Below are positions 1 through 12,750 of a stretch of 64,000 nt of DNA, one piece after another. This stretch comes from Glandiceps talaboti (Eukaryota; Hemichordata; Enteropneusta; Spengelidae): positions 25,472,676 to 25,536,675 of the forward strand of contig NC_135550.1 of the NCBI RefSeq assembly GCF_964340395.1, in the 5' to 3' direction. Below the pieces are notes generated by a model that saw only the letters and a list, made by a program, of their open reading frames with translations, was not told the origin of the DNA and ran no database searches. The stretch's first letter is position 1. Each line of letters opens with the position of its first letter. The position numbers and the translations under genes were made by a program.

Positions 1-295
1 TAGAATTCATAGCAAGTTACTTGGTCTAATTCTACTTTCAATAAAGTACACTAATTTAAAGTAACAAGTCATTGCACCATCATTAGGAGATATGGTCCAT
101 TGAAGAAATACATCAATACCATTTTCAGTCTTTGCAATTCAACCTAAATGAGTGAGAAAGGCCTCATCACACTGTAAACTTATTCATATTTCTCTGCTTT
201 AGCAAGACTCAAATGCTGGCAGAATTTTCAATTTGCAGCATGTTATTGAATACATAAAAGGAAAAGGGCAAACAGACAGGGAGAGACAAACTTCA

Positions 296-540
296 AATTT
301 CAATTCCATTTCCATCTGAAAATTGAAATTTGCATTTTATTTCTGCTACCATTTGAAGATTAAATTTCAAATTTGAATTGTTCCCATTTCAAAATTGTAT
401 TCTATTTGTGTTTATAATACCATTTACAAATCGAACTTCAATTTCTGCTACCATTTGAAAATTGAACATGAAATTTCATTCCTGCTACCATATAAAAATC
501 AAACTTTTAAATTTGAATTCTATTTCTTCTTACTGTTTGA
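296..540. repeat. Degenerate repeat with TTCTGCTACCATTTGAAAA motif
   Basis: Four diverged copies of a 50-60 base A/T-rich unit share TTTCTGCTACCAT and AAATTTCAAATTTGAA motifs. It is old and non-coding. Confidence 0.55.
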
Positions 541-906
541 AAAGTGGTGATGGATTAATTTGTGGTGAAATCAAACAGATCTGGCCTTAGCAATTCTGAT
601 TCCTGTGCAGAACAAAAGGTTCTTACAGACTGTAATCCTAGTACTTGTAGCTAGAACACAATGGTTAAAGTAAATTGAGTTAAACGTAGATAAAATATGC
701 CATGTCCAACACTATGTCTGAATAAAATATAGAGCAAAACTGAAGCCTTTTGTGTTCTTGGATAAACCTGATAACAATACCAGGTATTGATACATTGTGC
801 TGGAAAGTGACAAACTTGACACGACAGGTTGATGTAGCGTGAGATGTACGTAAGAGGAAAGTAACATCTTCGGGTCACTGATTATTTCAATGTGTTACTT
901 GTTTTC

Positions 907-1079
907 AGCAGCTCATTTACCTTGTTCCTAGCAGTTCATTTACCACATTCTCGCAGTTCATTTACCTTGTTCCTAGCAGCTCATTTACCACATTCCTAGC
1001 AGTTCATTTACCTTGTTCCTAGCAGCTGATTTACCACATAGCTCATTTACCTTGTTCCTACAAGCTGATTTATCTCATT
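907..1079. repeat. 21-22 bp tandem repeat
   Basis: About eight alternating copies contain AGCAGCTCATTTACC followed by TTGTTCCT or ACATTC. Two variants alternate, giving a roughly 42-bp higher-order unit that decays at the right end. Confidence 0.75.
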
Positions 1080-2672
1080 TTGTCCTTAACACACATCAAT
1101 CATTCATAACTTTGTATATTATGCTACACCTAAAGTAGTGAAATCTCCTACCTCCATGAAACTATAAAGGCACATATAACATCATAAACTTTTTATATTA
1201 AGTATATATTGATTCATTACTTTGTACATAGATTAAATAAATATTCCTTATTAGTAATTTTTATAAATCTTAGCCTTTAAAACACTTTTTCAATAAACTA
1301 ATATTAATTTTGAAATTTAAAGTATTTTTTACCTGGCTGAAGGGAAGGAGTATCTAATTTATTGCTACATGGATGCACAGCACAGTCATTTTCAAAATGG
1401 TAGCTTAAAACACCAAACAATATTCAGCACTTTCATCGAATTCTGTCTTACATCATGTAATACTGTCGTCTTCAACAATTTTGTTGAACGATTTTTGATT
1501 TATAAGACTTAGTGCTTATTTTTCCCAGAAAACAATGTCTTGCAATCACTTTATATCACTTGTCAAGTTTAAGCTGCAAGCTGATGGTACACGATGGTAC
1601 AGCATATTTAGACATGATGATGACTTGTACTCCGGATTAGACAGAAACATTCCTAGAATTTCAAATGTGGAATCTGAGACACAATCTCTCAGGAAAGAAG
1701 CCGGTACACCTTCACAACAGTTCAATCATTAATCATTATAGGGTCAGGTTTTTTTACGTGTAAAAGTAAATGGAATGGTTGGTTTATCACTGCACATTAA
1801 TTTCATAAGTATATTACTAAATTTATTTGATAAATTACAATATCTACTGTAATTCAGTATCTAGCCACTTCTTGTGTTGCCAGCATACCTTATAGGCTGA
1901 TTGGTCTTTCACACTTAACATGACAAGTGTTGGATAATCTAGTTCATCTCATTGAAAGTAATTCTCGGAATTTATACAGAACTTCAATGTTACTGGGAGG
2001 AGTGGCAGCTAGTACATCAACTAGATTTAATCTACATTCAATTCCATGACATGAATACATGAATATTTCTCAGAATCATACTATATATTACTAGCTTCAA
2101 TCTGCTTTTGTCATATATTTTAGACGAACTAGTTCAAGGTGAATCAGTACATTATTCATTTTGATATAGTTTTTTTTATAAGTCATGCGGGAGTTATTAA
2201 CCATTTTGATGATTTGAATTGATCTCTTCCCAAGCTAAGACTATTTTCCTATGTTTGATGGTTAATGCTGATAAGATATTGATATCCTGGCCTCTGCCAC
2301 AAAATGAGACATTAAATGGCCACATAATACAGGGCTCAATTGAATGTTGTTAACCACCCTCACTTCACGTTCTGTATTTTAAACATATAACAACATTTTC
2401 CTTTGTTTGAAAACATCCTTACACATTAATGAGTTTTATTTTACCTTAGCTCTCTTTTACACTTTCAATTTATGAATCCTGAACTGTAATTCTAGTTGAC
2501 AATGAGTATGGAGAATGTGCACAACAATATTACATAAATAAACCATGTTTGTTGTCAACTTGTCAGCTATTTCATTTGTCTTTTACTTCTAATAAATACA
2601 ATAAATTAATTGTACCTCTGATCAAATACTTTCAAAAATTTGGTATTGCAATTTTTTATCTGCTATTATTAT

Positions 2673-2693
2673 GGGGGGGGGGGGGGGGGGGGG
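2673..2693 (+). repeat. Poly(G) run, 21 bases
   Basis: Uninterrupted G run; it could form a quadruplex and is prone to length errors in sequencing. Confidence 0.9.
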
Positions 2694-3439
2694 TTATGAC
2701 CACTTCGTTTCTGATAGTTTTCTCATTAAAGAAAGCTTTAAAAACACACAGGAAAGAAAGGTTAGGGTTAGCAAGGAAAAACTAGGTAGTGTTGTGCTTT
2801 TTGGAACCACACAATTTATTTGGTCTGAACTGGAAATGCAACCATGTTTGTTTTTTAATAGAAACTTGTCACGGATGAGCTTTCATGACGCAAGTTGACT
2901 ATGTCCCTAAGGACGCTATATGTATTCATTTTCTAAGTATATTATATGTCATATTACTACCAAGTTTGGACTTGTTTGCTTGTGTTTATAAAAACATGAA
3001 TAATTCACAATACTAAACTAGGACACTAATTTACTTGACGACAAAGTTCAAAATACATTTTGGGGTTGAATTTAGTATGAAACATTTGACTATTAACACA
3101 TATTTACCTTGTAAACTATGATCTTTGTATTAATAGGAAATAGCCTTGTAACAGAGATTGTAAACGTATCATCCCCCAACAGTTTTCAGAACAAAATGGA
3201 CAACACTTGGCCAAAGTGACAAGAAATGGTGACTAGATGGCCATGAGTAGTTCACCTTTGTAACAAGTTTGAATAAATTAAGCTCAACCATGGCTGACAA
3301 ATGACTATGAATGAATACATACATACAAACCCATAGACAGACAAAGCTCATTCCTTTACTACCTCTCAACAGCATTTAGTCAAAACATTCAAAATTAATA
3401 TCACTTTCCCCAATTTTCCTTTGATATTACTGGGGCTGG

Positions 3440-3609
3440 TATAATTATGTTATTCTCAAATATTTTTCTTCATTCAGCTGAGAAAATACTTGTGACCTAA
3501 GGGTTTGTCACTACTCGTCTATCAACTTGTGGTGACAAAGACCCCTCAGGTCATTCATATTTTCCTTGGCTGAATGAAGAAAAATATTGGGGAATAACAT
3601 TTTAATTAT
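3440..3609. mobile_element. Foldback MITE-like element, copy 1
   Basis: Imperfect inverted repeat of about 170 bp. The left arm runs from TATAATTATGTTATT through TATTTTTCTTCATTCAGC to TTGTCAC. The right arm mirrors it from GTGACAAAG through GGCTGAATGAAGAAAAATA to AATTATA. It has no coding capacity. Related copies lie at 34930-35102 and, partly, at 60310-60400. Confidence 0.7.
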
Positions 3610-4199
3610 ATTAAAGACAGGATAGAATTAGATGGTCAAATACTCCTTCTAAATGTACATGTACATGTAGCTATAAGTCTTAGATGCTTGGGAATAGTTG
3701 CTATTCATGGTAACATACAGTATATAAGTCTACATTTCTGAGCAATACTTTTAATTATTCCCTAGATATATATTATAACTGTCCTGAAGTGTATTTTAAA
3801 AACTCAGATTTTCAGTTATTAATGTGAAGGATTGAAATTAGCTCGGCCATCCTACATTATATCTACTGAATATCTAAGGTAGAAATAATATCTGTCCTCA
3901 TGTTGTTTCCTAGTCCTCAAATCCACTTTATTATGGGAAAGAAAAGGGCTTGATAACCTGGCTGAATTATAGTATCAATCATTCTATTATAAAATCAATG
4001 AAAGTATGTAGAGAGAGAAAAGGAACTACCACACACGCATTGTGAAATTACCAGTTTAAAATAGATGTGCTAGATCTTTTTGGTTGCCTAGCAACCATCC
4101 AGCAAGTCCTTGAGAATAGCAAATTGTCTTGCAATACATAATTTAACAGATAGTATTCTGAACAAATGGCCACTGAGAATTAAGTACCAATTCAATGTC

Positions 4200-4238
4200 G
4201 TACATTACATTACATTACATTACATTACATTACATTAA
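4200..4238. repeat. (ATTAC)n microsatellite
   Basis: About seven near-perfect pentanucleotide units. Confidence 0.85.
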
Positions 4239-4523
4239 ATACAAATTTATTTCATAGAATAAAAGCTATAGTGAAATTCTCTCACACAGTTGAGATTTCA
4301 AATTACTAATGGGACTGACATTTTCATGGTAGTAATAATGGTTGACTGGCCATGTCATCTGTGCTGGTATGACATTATCATGAAAAAGACGTATCAAAAC
4401 ACATTTTAATATCACATTTTACAACACACTACAGAAATCCATACAAATTCAATTAAATGGTTGTTGGACAGCATGACTAACCACTTTTAAGAAGACAAAA
4501 ATTCTTCCTGGGTTAAATTTCTG

Positions 4524-4578
4524 CATGAACAAGAACATTTGGATTATTTTGTATTCATAATCCAAAGTCTTGTTCATG
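4524..4578. repeat. Hairpin, 22-24 bp arms
   Basis: CATGAACAAGAACATTTGG at 4524 is mirrored by CCAAAGTCTTGTTCATG ending at 4578. The loop is 9 bases and the arms differ by a small indel. It is probably a decayed foldback element. Confidence 0.65.
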
Positions 4579-5100
4579 TTTTACTGCATATTTTTAATGG
4601 ATACTTACTTGAGTGCTATTCTAAATGTTGGCTGGTAGTATAAATATTCAGTATTACCTAATTCTGTTCATTACTCTATAGTATACAGTCTTACTTTTTT
4701 TTTATCCACACTTGATGTTTTCACGATTCAGTGAAATTTGAGGTTTTCATGATAATTATGACTGTAAACCCTCAGAATCCAATACATCTGAGATGTTTGC
4801 TGGTAATTGTTGTTTGAATAATTTAGTCATTTCAGTGATTAACTATATAGTTGTCCCTTTCCCTTGGATTGCTTTAAACAATACAACTAATACACCTGGC
4901 AGTTTCAGTAATTACAATGCACTCTAATCATTCTTAATTATCATATCATTATGACACATCAAATAGCAGAACAAACTAACTTGCACTTTCAGAAATTCAA
5001 AAATATATATCTCTGTAAGTTTGTAACCAAAACACCTACACATTAATCCAAACAAGAAATGTACAGATATCTTTTCATTTAGAAAACTGAATAATATCAC

Positions 5101-5181
5101 CCCCCCAAAAAAAAAAAAATAAATAAATAAATAAAAAATAAAAAATAAAAAAAAAAAAAAAATAAAAAAAAATAAAAAATA
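5101..5181. repeat. A-rich / (AAAT)n tract
   Basis: C6 followed by about 75 bases of A broken only by single T residues. Low complexity. Confidence 0.85.
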
Positions 5182-5479
5182 AATTCACATGACCTTTAAT
5201 ATTTAATATAAAATATCTGACGTCTCGTTTCAGAAGAGAAATTGAAAAAATGACAGCCAGATGATGGACAATCCACGTAACCCTTTAAACTCCACTCAGC
5301 TGTTGCTGACAGCAGAGCTAACAAGATGTAGCATAGCATGCTTGCCATGCATGGCCTGGAATAATGTGTCAAGAAAAACATTTCTCTAGGCAAGCTGTAA
5401 AAGAGAGGCCACATGTAGTTGGTGAGAAAAATAAGGGGCTATAACCTCAGTTCTATTCCTATCCTAAACCTTATATCTA

Positions 5480-6345
5480 ACTCCCCAGCATTATTATGCC
5501 AAACATACACTTAACCCCCTAGCATTATTATGCCAAACATACACTTAACCCCCTAGCATTATTATGCCAAACATACACTTAACCCCCTAGCATTATTATG
5601 CCAAACCTACACTTAACTCCCTAGCATTATTATGCCAAACATACACTTAAACCCCCTAGCATTATTATGCCAAACATACACTTAACTCCCTAGCATTATT
5701 ATGCCAAACCTACACTTAACCCCCTAGCTTGATCATCTAAAACATAAACTCCCTAGAAATATTATCTTGAGACTAATTATATTTCCCATACACTATCCCT
5801 ATGCTATTAACGTGAACCTACACCTTAACTCATTATTCTTCACTTAAGCATAACTCCATAGCATTATTATCCAAAAACTAGACATAACTTCCTTGTATTA
5901 TTCCGAAATTACTCCCTAGAATTATTATCCCATACCTTCCAAACTCCCTAGAATTACTATCCCAAACCTATACAAACTCCCTAGCAATTATCCCAAACCT
6001 ATACAAACTCCCTAGAATTACTATCCCAAACCTATACAAACTCCCTAGAATTATTATCCCATACCTACCTAACTCCCTAGAATTACTATCCCAAACCTAT
6101 AAAACTCCCTAGCAATTATCCCAAACCTATACAAACTCCCTAGCAATTATCCCAAACCTATACAAACTCCCCAGCAATTATCCCAAACCTATACAAACTC
6201 CCTAGCAATTATCCCAAACCTATACAAACTCCCTGGCAATTATCCCAAACCTATACAAACTCCCTGGCAATTATCCCAAGCCTACACCTAACTCCCTAGT
6301 ATTATTCCGAAGCTAAAATTAACTCCCTAGAATTACTATCCAAAA
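5480..6345. repeat. Two-phase minisatellite (34-bp then 31-bp units)
   Basis: The left block (5480-5735) has about seven copies of a 34-bp unit holding CCCCTAGCATTATTATGCC. The right block (5890-6345) has about fourteen copies of a related 31-bp unit holding CTCCCTAGCAATTATCCC. The blocks share the CTCCCTAG core and are joined by degenerate intermediates, so one probably evolved from the other. Confidence 0.85.
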
Positions 6346-6862
6346 CCTAAACATAATTCCTTAGTATTATCAAAAGTAAATAGGTATTACAAAATGCAGC
6401 TTACTGTGCTACTGTACTGCCCACTTCTCACCTTTCAGAACGTTACACAAAATCTGTTCCAGGTATATCAATAATATTAGGTTTCAAAGACACAGATGAG
6501 ACATTTAGTGTCAAGTTACATCTGTTAATCTGTATATTGTCATGTATTATAAATAACATGCACAGGAAATTGATTCTCTTCTTGGAAATACTATATAATT
6601 CACAAATACTAAAGTTACACATGTTGAATTTTTGAAATCGAGGACCACAATGGAAATAAGTTTTAATTGCTTTGTTGTGTTATCCTCGGCAATACTTTTA
6701 AATGTACATGTATGTTTTTACTATATTTCATTGCCAAATAAATTCAAATTCAAATTCAAACATGTAGATATTCATGTTGTATTTTGTTTCATACATGTGT
6801 TGTATCTATTGTATATTCACAACCAGAACATGGAATTGGGTCAATTTTGGTTCAACATAATC

Positions 6863-7028
6863 ACATATTTTACACCATTTGTGATCATTCTACTATTATT
6901 TTAGCTGTCTAACTTGATGAATACATTTAATATTTGTATTGATAACATATTTTACACCATTTGTGATCATTCTACTATTATTTTAGCTGTCTAACTTGAT
7001 GAATACATTTAATATTTGTATTGATAAC
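6863..7028. repeat. 82-bp tandem duplication
   Basis: The segment beginning ACATATTTTACACCATTTGT at 6863 is repeated from 6945 with no difference seen by eye. The two copies are adjacent and head-to-tail, so the event looks recent. Confidence 0.9.
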
Positions 7029-7286
7029 ATGCAAGATGGTAGTAAATAACTGAAGGCACAACTATACTCAGTTACACCTACTGTCTCTTTATCAGTATTA
7101 TTTTTGAATGTTGAGAAAGTAAACTAATCCACAACTGTTATCATATTACTGGTACATTTGTGATATACATGCACATATAATGCATAAAATCCATTACTTT
7201 TTTTATTTTACATAATTCTGTTTTATGTATACTATTATCATTTTGTTACCATTGTTATGAGTAAGCTTACTTTGAAATTGACAATG

Positions 7287-7318
7287 ACTGACTGACTGAC
7301 TGACTGAATGAATGAATG
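7287..7318. repeat. (TGAC)n(TGAA)n microsatellite
   Basis: Five TGAC units run directly into three TGAA units. Confidence 0.85.
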
Positions 7319-7986
7319 CCTCTCTTTGTTGCTGTGTATGTATTGTATTTGTAAGCATTTTATTACATGACAATCCATCTATGGATACAATGGTTTAAAA
7401 TAAACAAACATCAAAAAATTACAAACTAACGAAAATACTTGAGACTTGTGTTCAGTAATACAAAATAGTATGCTACATGGAAAATGTATTGAAATGGATA
7501 ATATGAGGGTTTGAGATGCAGTGAGTGAGAGTGTATTTCATGAAAAGTGTATATTCTCTAACAATTCTAGTACTCTTTTACGTCATATAAATTTAGGTCT
7601 ATTTCTAGGAATAATTCATATCGGCCGGAAGGATATTTTAGCAGATTACATCAGTAAAATGAAATATAGCTCTATGCATTTGGGGTTACAGTCACAGTGA
7701 AGAAAGGAACAGACACTTCTACTATACAATACATTATAATAATTTCAAACATTTGTATAGCACCATATATCAATATCAGTACTCACAGGAGTTTCACTAA
7801 AAAAAACTAAAAAAACAAACCAACAGAACTACTCAAAAAAAAAAGATATAAAAACTGGTCAAAAGGGTAAAAATTAAAGTTGTGCAGAGGCACATACAGG
7901 ACAAATGTGGCATCATAACAACCCATTGTAGATTGTGTGAGCATGCTGATACACACAATCGATGACCACTGTTTGTTAGGTCTAGT

Positions 7987-8126
7987 CCAGAGACTTGTCT
8001 TGGTGTTACTATCTTAAAAAGTAGCTCTCTACACCAAGAGACTTGTGTTGGAGTTACTATCTCAAGAAGCTCTCATTGTGGAGAGCTTCTTGAGGCACAG
8101 TAATAACACCAAGTCTAAGTCTCTGG
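7987..8126. mobile_element. Foldback element
   Basis: The outer arms CCAGAGACTTGTCTTGGTGT and ACACCAAGTCTAAGTCTCTGG are mirror images. An inner perfect hairpin has 14-bp arms CTCAAGAAGCTCTC (8061-8074) and GAGAGCTTCTTGAG (8081-8094). It has no coding capacity and is MITE-like. Confidence 0.6.
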
Positions 8127-8268
8127 GCTATATTAGGGTTGGAAATGTGGACATCGTTTGTCTCTAAGGTTTCAGTGTACTTGTAAGGAATTGCACTTTC
8201 AACACCACTGGGTATTTTTATATGATGTACAAATTACATATGCTTCTGGATAGAATAAAAAATAAATA

Positions 8269-8284
8269 CCCCCCCCCCCCCCCC
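8269..8284 (+). repeat. Poly(C) run, 16 bases
   Basis: Uninterrupted C run immediately before the 27-bp array. Confidence 0.9.
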
Positions 8285-8389
8285 AACACACACTAAGTTC
8301 TTTATTTACAAACCCAGAGTTATTCATATTTCATATTTAACTGGTAAGTACATGTATGATGAATTCATCAAAATCAAGCATGTCTGGTG

Positions 8390-10660
8390 AACCATGATGA
8401 TAAGTTTATTTTCATGGCCCATGATAATAAGTTTATTTTCATGGCCCATGATGATAAGTTTATTTTCATGGCCCATGATGATACGTTTATTTTCATGGCC
8501 CATGATGATACGTTTATTTTCATGGCCCATGATAATAAGTTTATTTTCATGGCCCATGATGATACGTTTATTTTCATGGCCCATGATGATACGTTTATTT
8601 TCATGGCCAATGATGATACGTTTATTTCATGGCCAATGATGATACGTTTATTTTCATGGCCAATGATGATAAGTTTATTTTCATGGTCCATGATAATAAG
8701 TTTATTTTCATGACCCATGATAATAAGTTTATTTTCATGGCCCATGATGATACGTTTATTTTCATGGCCCATGATGATACGTTTATTTTCATGGCCAATG
8801 ATGATACGTTTATTTTCATGGCCCATGATGATACGTTTATTTCATGGCCAATGATGATAAGTTTATTTCCATGGCCCATGATGATACGTTTATTTCCATG
8901 GCCAATGATGATAAGTTTATTTCCATGGCCCATGATGATACGTTTATTTCCATGGCCAATGATGATAAGTTTATTTCCATGGCCCATGATGATACGTTTA
9001 TTTCCATGGCCCATGATGATACGTTTATTTTCATGGCCCATGATGATAAGTTTACTTCCATGGCCCATGATGATACGTTTATTTCCATGGCCCATGATGA
9101 TACGTTTATTTCCATGGCCCATGATGATACGTTTATTTTCATGGCCCATGATGATATGTTTATTTTCATGGCCCATGATGATACGTTTATTTCCATGGCC
9201 CATGATGATACGTTTATTTCCATGGCCCATGATGATAAGTTTATTTCCATGGCCCATGATGATACGTTTATTTTCATGGCCCATGATGATACATTTATTT
9301 TCATGGCCCATGATCATGATGATACGTTTATTTCCATGGCCCATGATAATACGTTTATTTCCATGGCCCATGATGATACGTTTATTTCCATGAACCATGA
9401 TGATACATTTATTTCCATGGCCCATGATGATACGTTTATTTCCATGAACCATGATGATACATTTTTTTCATGGCCCATGATAATACGTTTATTTTCATGA
9501 CCCATGATGATACGTTTATTTCCATGGCCCATGATGATAAGTTTATTTTCATGAACCATGATGATAAGTTTATTTCCATGGCCCATGATGATACGTTTAT
9601 TTTCATGGCCCATGATGATATGTTTATTTTCATGGCCAATGATGATACCTTTATTTTCACGGCCCATGATGATAAGTTTATTTTCATGGCCCATGATGAT
9701 AAGTTTATTTTCATGGCCCATGATGATACGTTTATTTTCATGGCCCATGATGATACAATGTACGTTTATTTTCATGGCCCATGATGATACGTTTATTTTC
9801 ATGGCCCATGATGATACGTTTATTTTCATGAACCATGATGATAACTTTATTTTCATGGCCCATGATGATACGTTTATTTTCATGGCCCATGATGATACAT
9901 TTATTTTCATGACCCATGATGATAAGTTTATTTCCATGGCCCATGATGATACGTTTATTTTCATGACCCATGATGATATGTTTATTTTCATGGCCCATGA
10001 TAATAAGTTTATTTCCATGGCCCATGATGATACGTTTATTTTCATGACCCATGATGATATGTTTATTTTCATGGCCCATGATAATAAGTTTATTTTCATG
10101 GCCCATGATAATAAGTTTATTTTCATGGCCCATGATAATAAGTTTATTTTCATGGCCCATGATGATACGTTTATTTTCATGGCCCATGATAATATGTTTA
10201 TTTTCATGGCCCATGATGATAAGTTTATTTTCATGGCCCATGATAATAAGTTTATTTTCATGGCCCATGATGATATGTTTTTTTTCATGGCCCATGATAA
10301 TAAGTTTATTTTCATGGCCCATGATGATACGTTTATTTTCATGGCCCATGATGATACGTTTATTTTCATGGCCCATGATAATAAGTTTATTTTCATGGCC
10401 AATGATGATACGTTTATTTTCATGACCCATGATAATAAGTTTATTTTCATGAACCATGATGATACGTTTATTTTCATGGCCCATGATAATAAGTTTATTT
10501 CCATGGCCCATGATGATACGTTTATTTTCATGGCCCATGATAATAAGTTTATTTTCATGGCCCATGATGATACGTTTATTTTCATGGCCCATGATGATAC
10601 GTTTATTTTCATGGCCCATGATGATACGTTTATTTTCATGGCCCATGTTGATATGTTTCT
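8390..10660. repeat. Large 27-bp minisatellite, about 84 copies
   Basis: Each unit carries ATGATGATACGTTTATT followed by the near-palindrome TCATGGcCCATGA (6-bp arms around one base). Variant sites recur: ATACGT/ATAAGT/ATATGT, GATGAT/GATAAT, TTTTC/TTTCC, and GGCCCATG/GGCCAATG/GACCCATG/GAACCATG. Because 27 is divisible by three and the unit lacks stops in several frames, long open frames arise on both strands (9-residue periods such as MAHDDTFIF or MGHENKRII). These are artefacts of the repeat. Units of 26 bp near 8615 and 8840 and small insertions near 9311 and 9754 shift the frame. Variants form higher-order 54-bp and 81-bp periods in places. Confidence 0.95.
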
Positions 10661-12467
10661 ATGCATTCCATATAAATCCTGTTATGTATCTTGTTTATAT
10701 GTGAAGTTTGTTGAAGGCAAACAGATGAAACCTCTACAACTTATTTATGGCTGAATAATGTTTACATATTCACTTGACTGAGAATATCAAAATTCAATAA
10801 TATCCATTGATCCCTTCCAGGGTTACTGCCCCTACAAAAAACTTGTTTGCATTGTTGACACCTTTCAAGTATCGAGATTCAATAGAGATGCAGTGAAATT
10901 CATACCAAAAAACAGCATAACCTACCTACTATTAAATATTTGAAATGAAAACAACATTTTGTCAAAAAAAAAATGCTGAAAATCAATATATTGCAAATCT
11001 TTATAAAATTATTCACATATTCAATTTAGCAAAAAATCCAATACTCGGAAGATCTGCTTGTAATCATTGATTGCTCCATGACACCAATGTTCTTGCATGT
11101 TGCCATGGTGATTGTCTGGCTGTTTCCATATTGACAACTTGACAAGTGGAGTTAGTTTCAGCACAATTTTTTGAAGGGCTGTTGAATGACAAACACTTCA
11201 GATGTTCTTAGAATTATTCAGTCAACTTATATTCAAATGAGTATGTTTACAAACATTGCAGTTTTCATAGATATTACATTTCATAAAGGCATACATGAAA
11301 TCTGTGAATATCATGCAAGTATGATTAAAGGAATGTCTTGAGTACATGTATACTTGTCATATGCATGAATCTAATAGGAAGTGGATATTATTAACTCATT
11401 AGTGGCTTACGAGTTACATGAAGGAATGTTCGCTGCCTTGGAGAAAGATATACTAGTACCTCCAATTGCATAATATCAACATGCGAGTCAGGTGACATCT
11501 AATTTGCATAAATTAACATAATACATATACATAGCTTCAATTAATTTAAATCATAAAGGTGACACACTAAGTGACTGTGACATTTTATTAATTACACCTA
11601 AACAAGTAATGTAAAGTTAAAATAGTAATTCTCAATCAACGCTTCCAGAGAAGCATGCATTATGTAATGGAATAGGTTGTCATTTTTGGGAATACACCTG
11701 GCAATAATGATATCTGTTTAGTTTTAATATCAAAATATTGATAAGAAGAAGTAAGGAGATACTGGAACATAAATGATATCAGATACAGTGATGATAAAAA
11801 AAAAGTTGTCATAAACAACAAAACCATATATGCATTTTCAGTAGAGATCAATTTTCTGATAACGATACCTGACTTGATGGATTGATGACATTTAAAAACA
11901 GATGTGTAGCCTTTCAAATGAGAGTGATACTACTCCTTATGTTGTACAAGCATACGCTTTAATTTTGCAGTTGCAGACATCTACTGTATGCAGACCTAGA
12001 TGGACTGGCCTATGCTGGGGACGACAGTATCCTTAAACACTGATTGTAATTTACAATTAGATGTACATGTATCATTTGAATGAATCCAGCTCACGTCAAA
12101 ATCGGGATCAGTTTAACATAGTGGGGACAGGTGCAAATGGTTGATCCAGATTGAAAATCACTCTGATGTACAGGAATGACACTATGTCTGTACATATACC
12201 TGTGTTGTATCCAGACTGTAAAATACAGATGTTGGCAGCACTCAATACAAAATGTATATTTAATAATCCCCTATGTGGTTCCAGGCCTTGTTTAAACTGG
12301 ACTAGGTCCTTCAGTGAAATATCTTTTTCACAGGTTCTTCAGCACTGAACAATCTACCTTCCAATCTCCAATATCTTTTATCATCTTCCCAAAACCCTTA
12401 TAAAGTACTGTAATAAGCCTTCCCTTTCTAAGAAGCTCAATATTTAGTATTTGTGTCTTCAGCATTT
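10661..12467. other. Presumed intron, nothing specific seen
   Basis: A+T-rich unique sequence with no exon, RNA gene or clear repeat recognised. Confidence 0.45.
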
Positions 12468-12588
12468 CATCATGGCAGACTGTCTGGTTTGTATTGTATC
12501 ATCACAGAAGACTGTCTGTATCATCATAGCAGACTGTCTGTATCATCATCACAGCAGACTGTCTGGATCATGATAGCACACTGTCTGT

Positions 12589-12634
<46 letters not shown>

Positions 12635-12713
12635 CAGCAGACTGTCTGTATCATCATAGCAGACTGTCTGTATCATCATAGTAGACTGTCTGTATCATCA
12701 TAGCAGACTGTCT

Positions 12714-12750
<37 letters not shown>

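Larger units (their letters stand above)
1..3439. other. Presumed PLCB4-like intron 3, no gene seen
   Basis: A+T-rich DNA with no recognisable exon on either strand. It holds degenerate A/T-rich repeats at 296-540, a 21-22 bp repeat at 907-1079 and a G run at 2673-2693. The intron assignment assumes that the PLCB4-like gene continues to the left. Confidence 0.5.
6346..8390. other. Presumed intron, no gene seen
   Basis: No supported exon. It contains an 82-bp tandem duplication, an AAATTC triplication at 6742-6759, a TGAC/TGAA microsatellite at 7287-7318, a foldback element at 7987-8126 and a C run at 8269-8284. These are listed separately where clear. Confidence 0.5.

Noticed and set aside
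8324-10754. Long open frames (up to 450 codons) over the 27-bp array, on both strands
   Set aside because: All follow a 9-residue period imposed by the repeat, overlap each other in several frames and shift at 26-bp units. No family or codon bias supports a protein.
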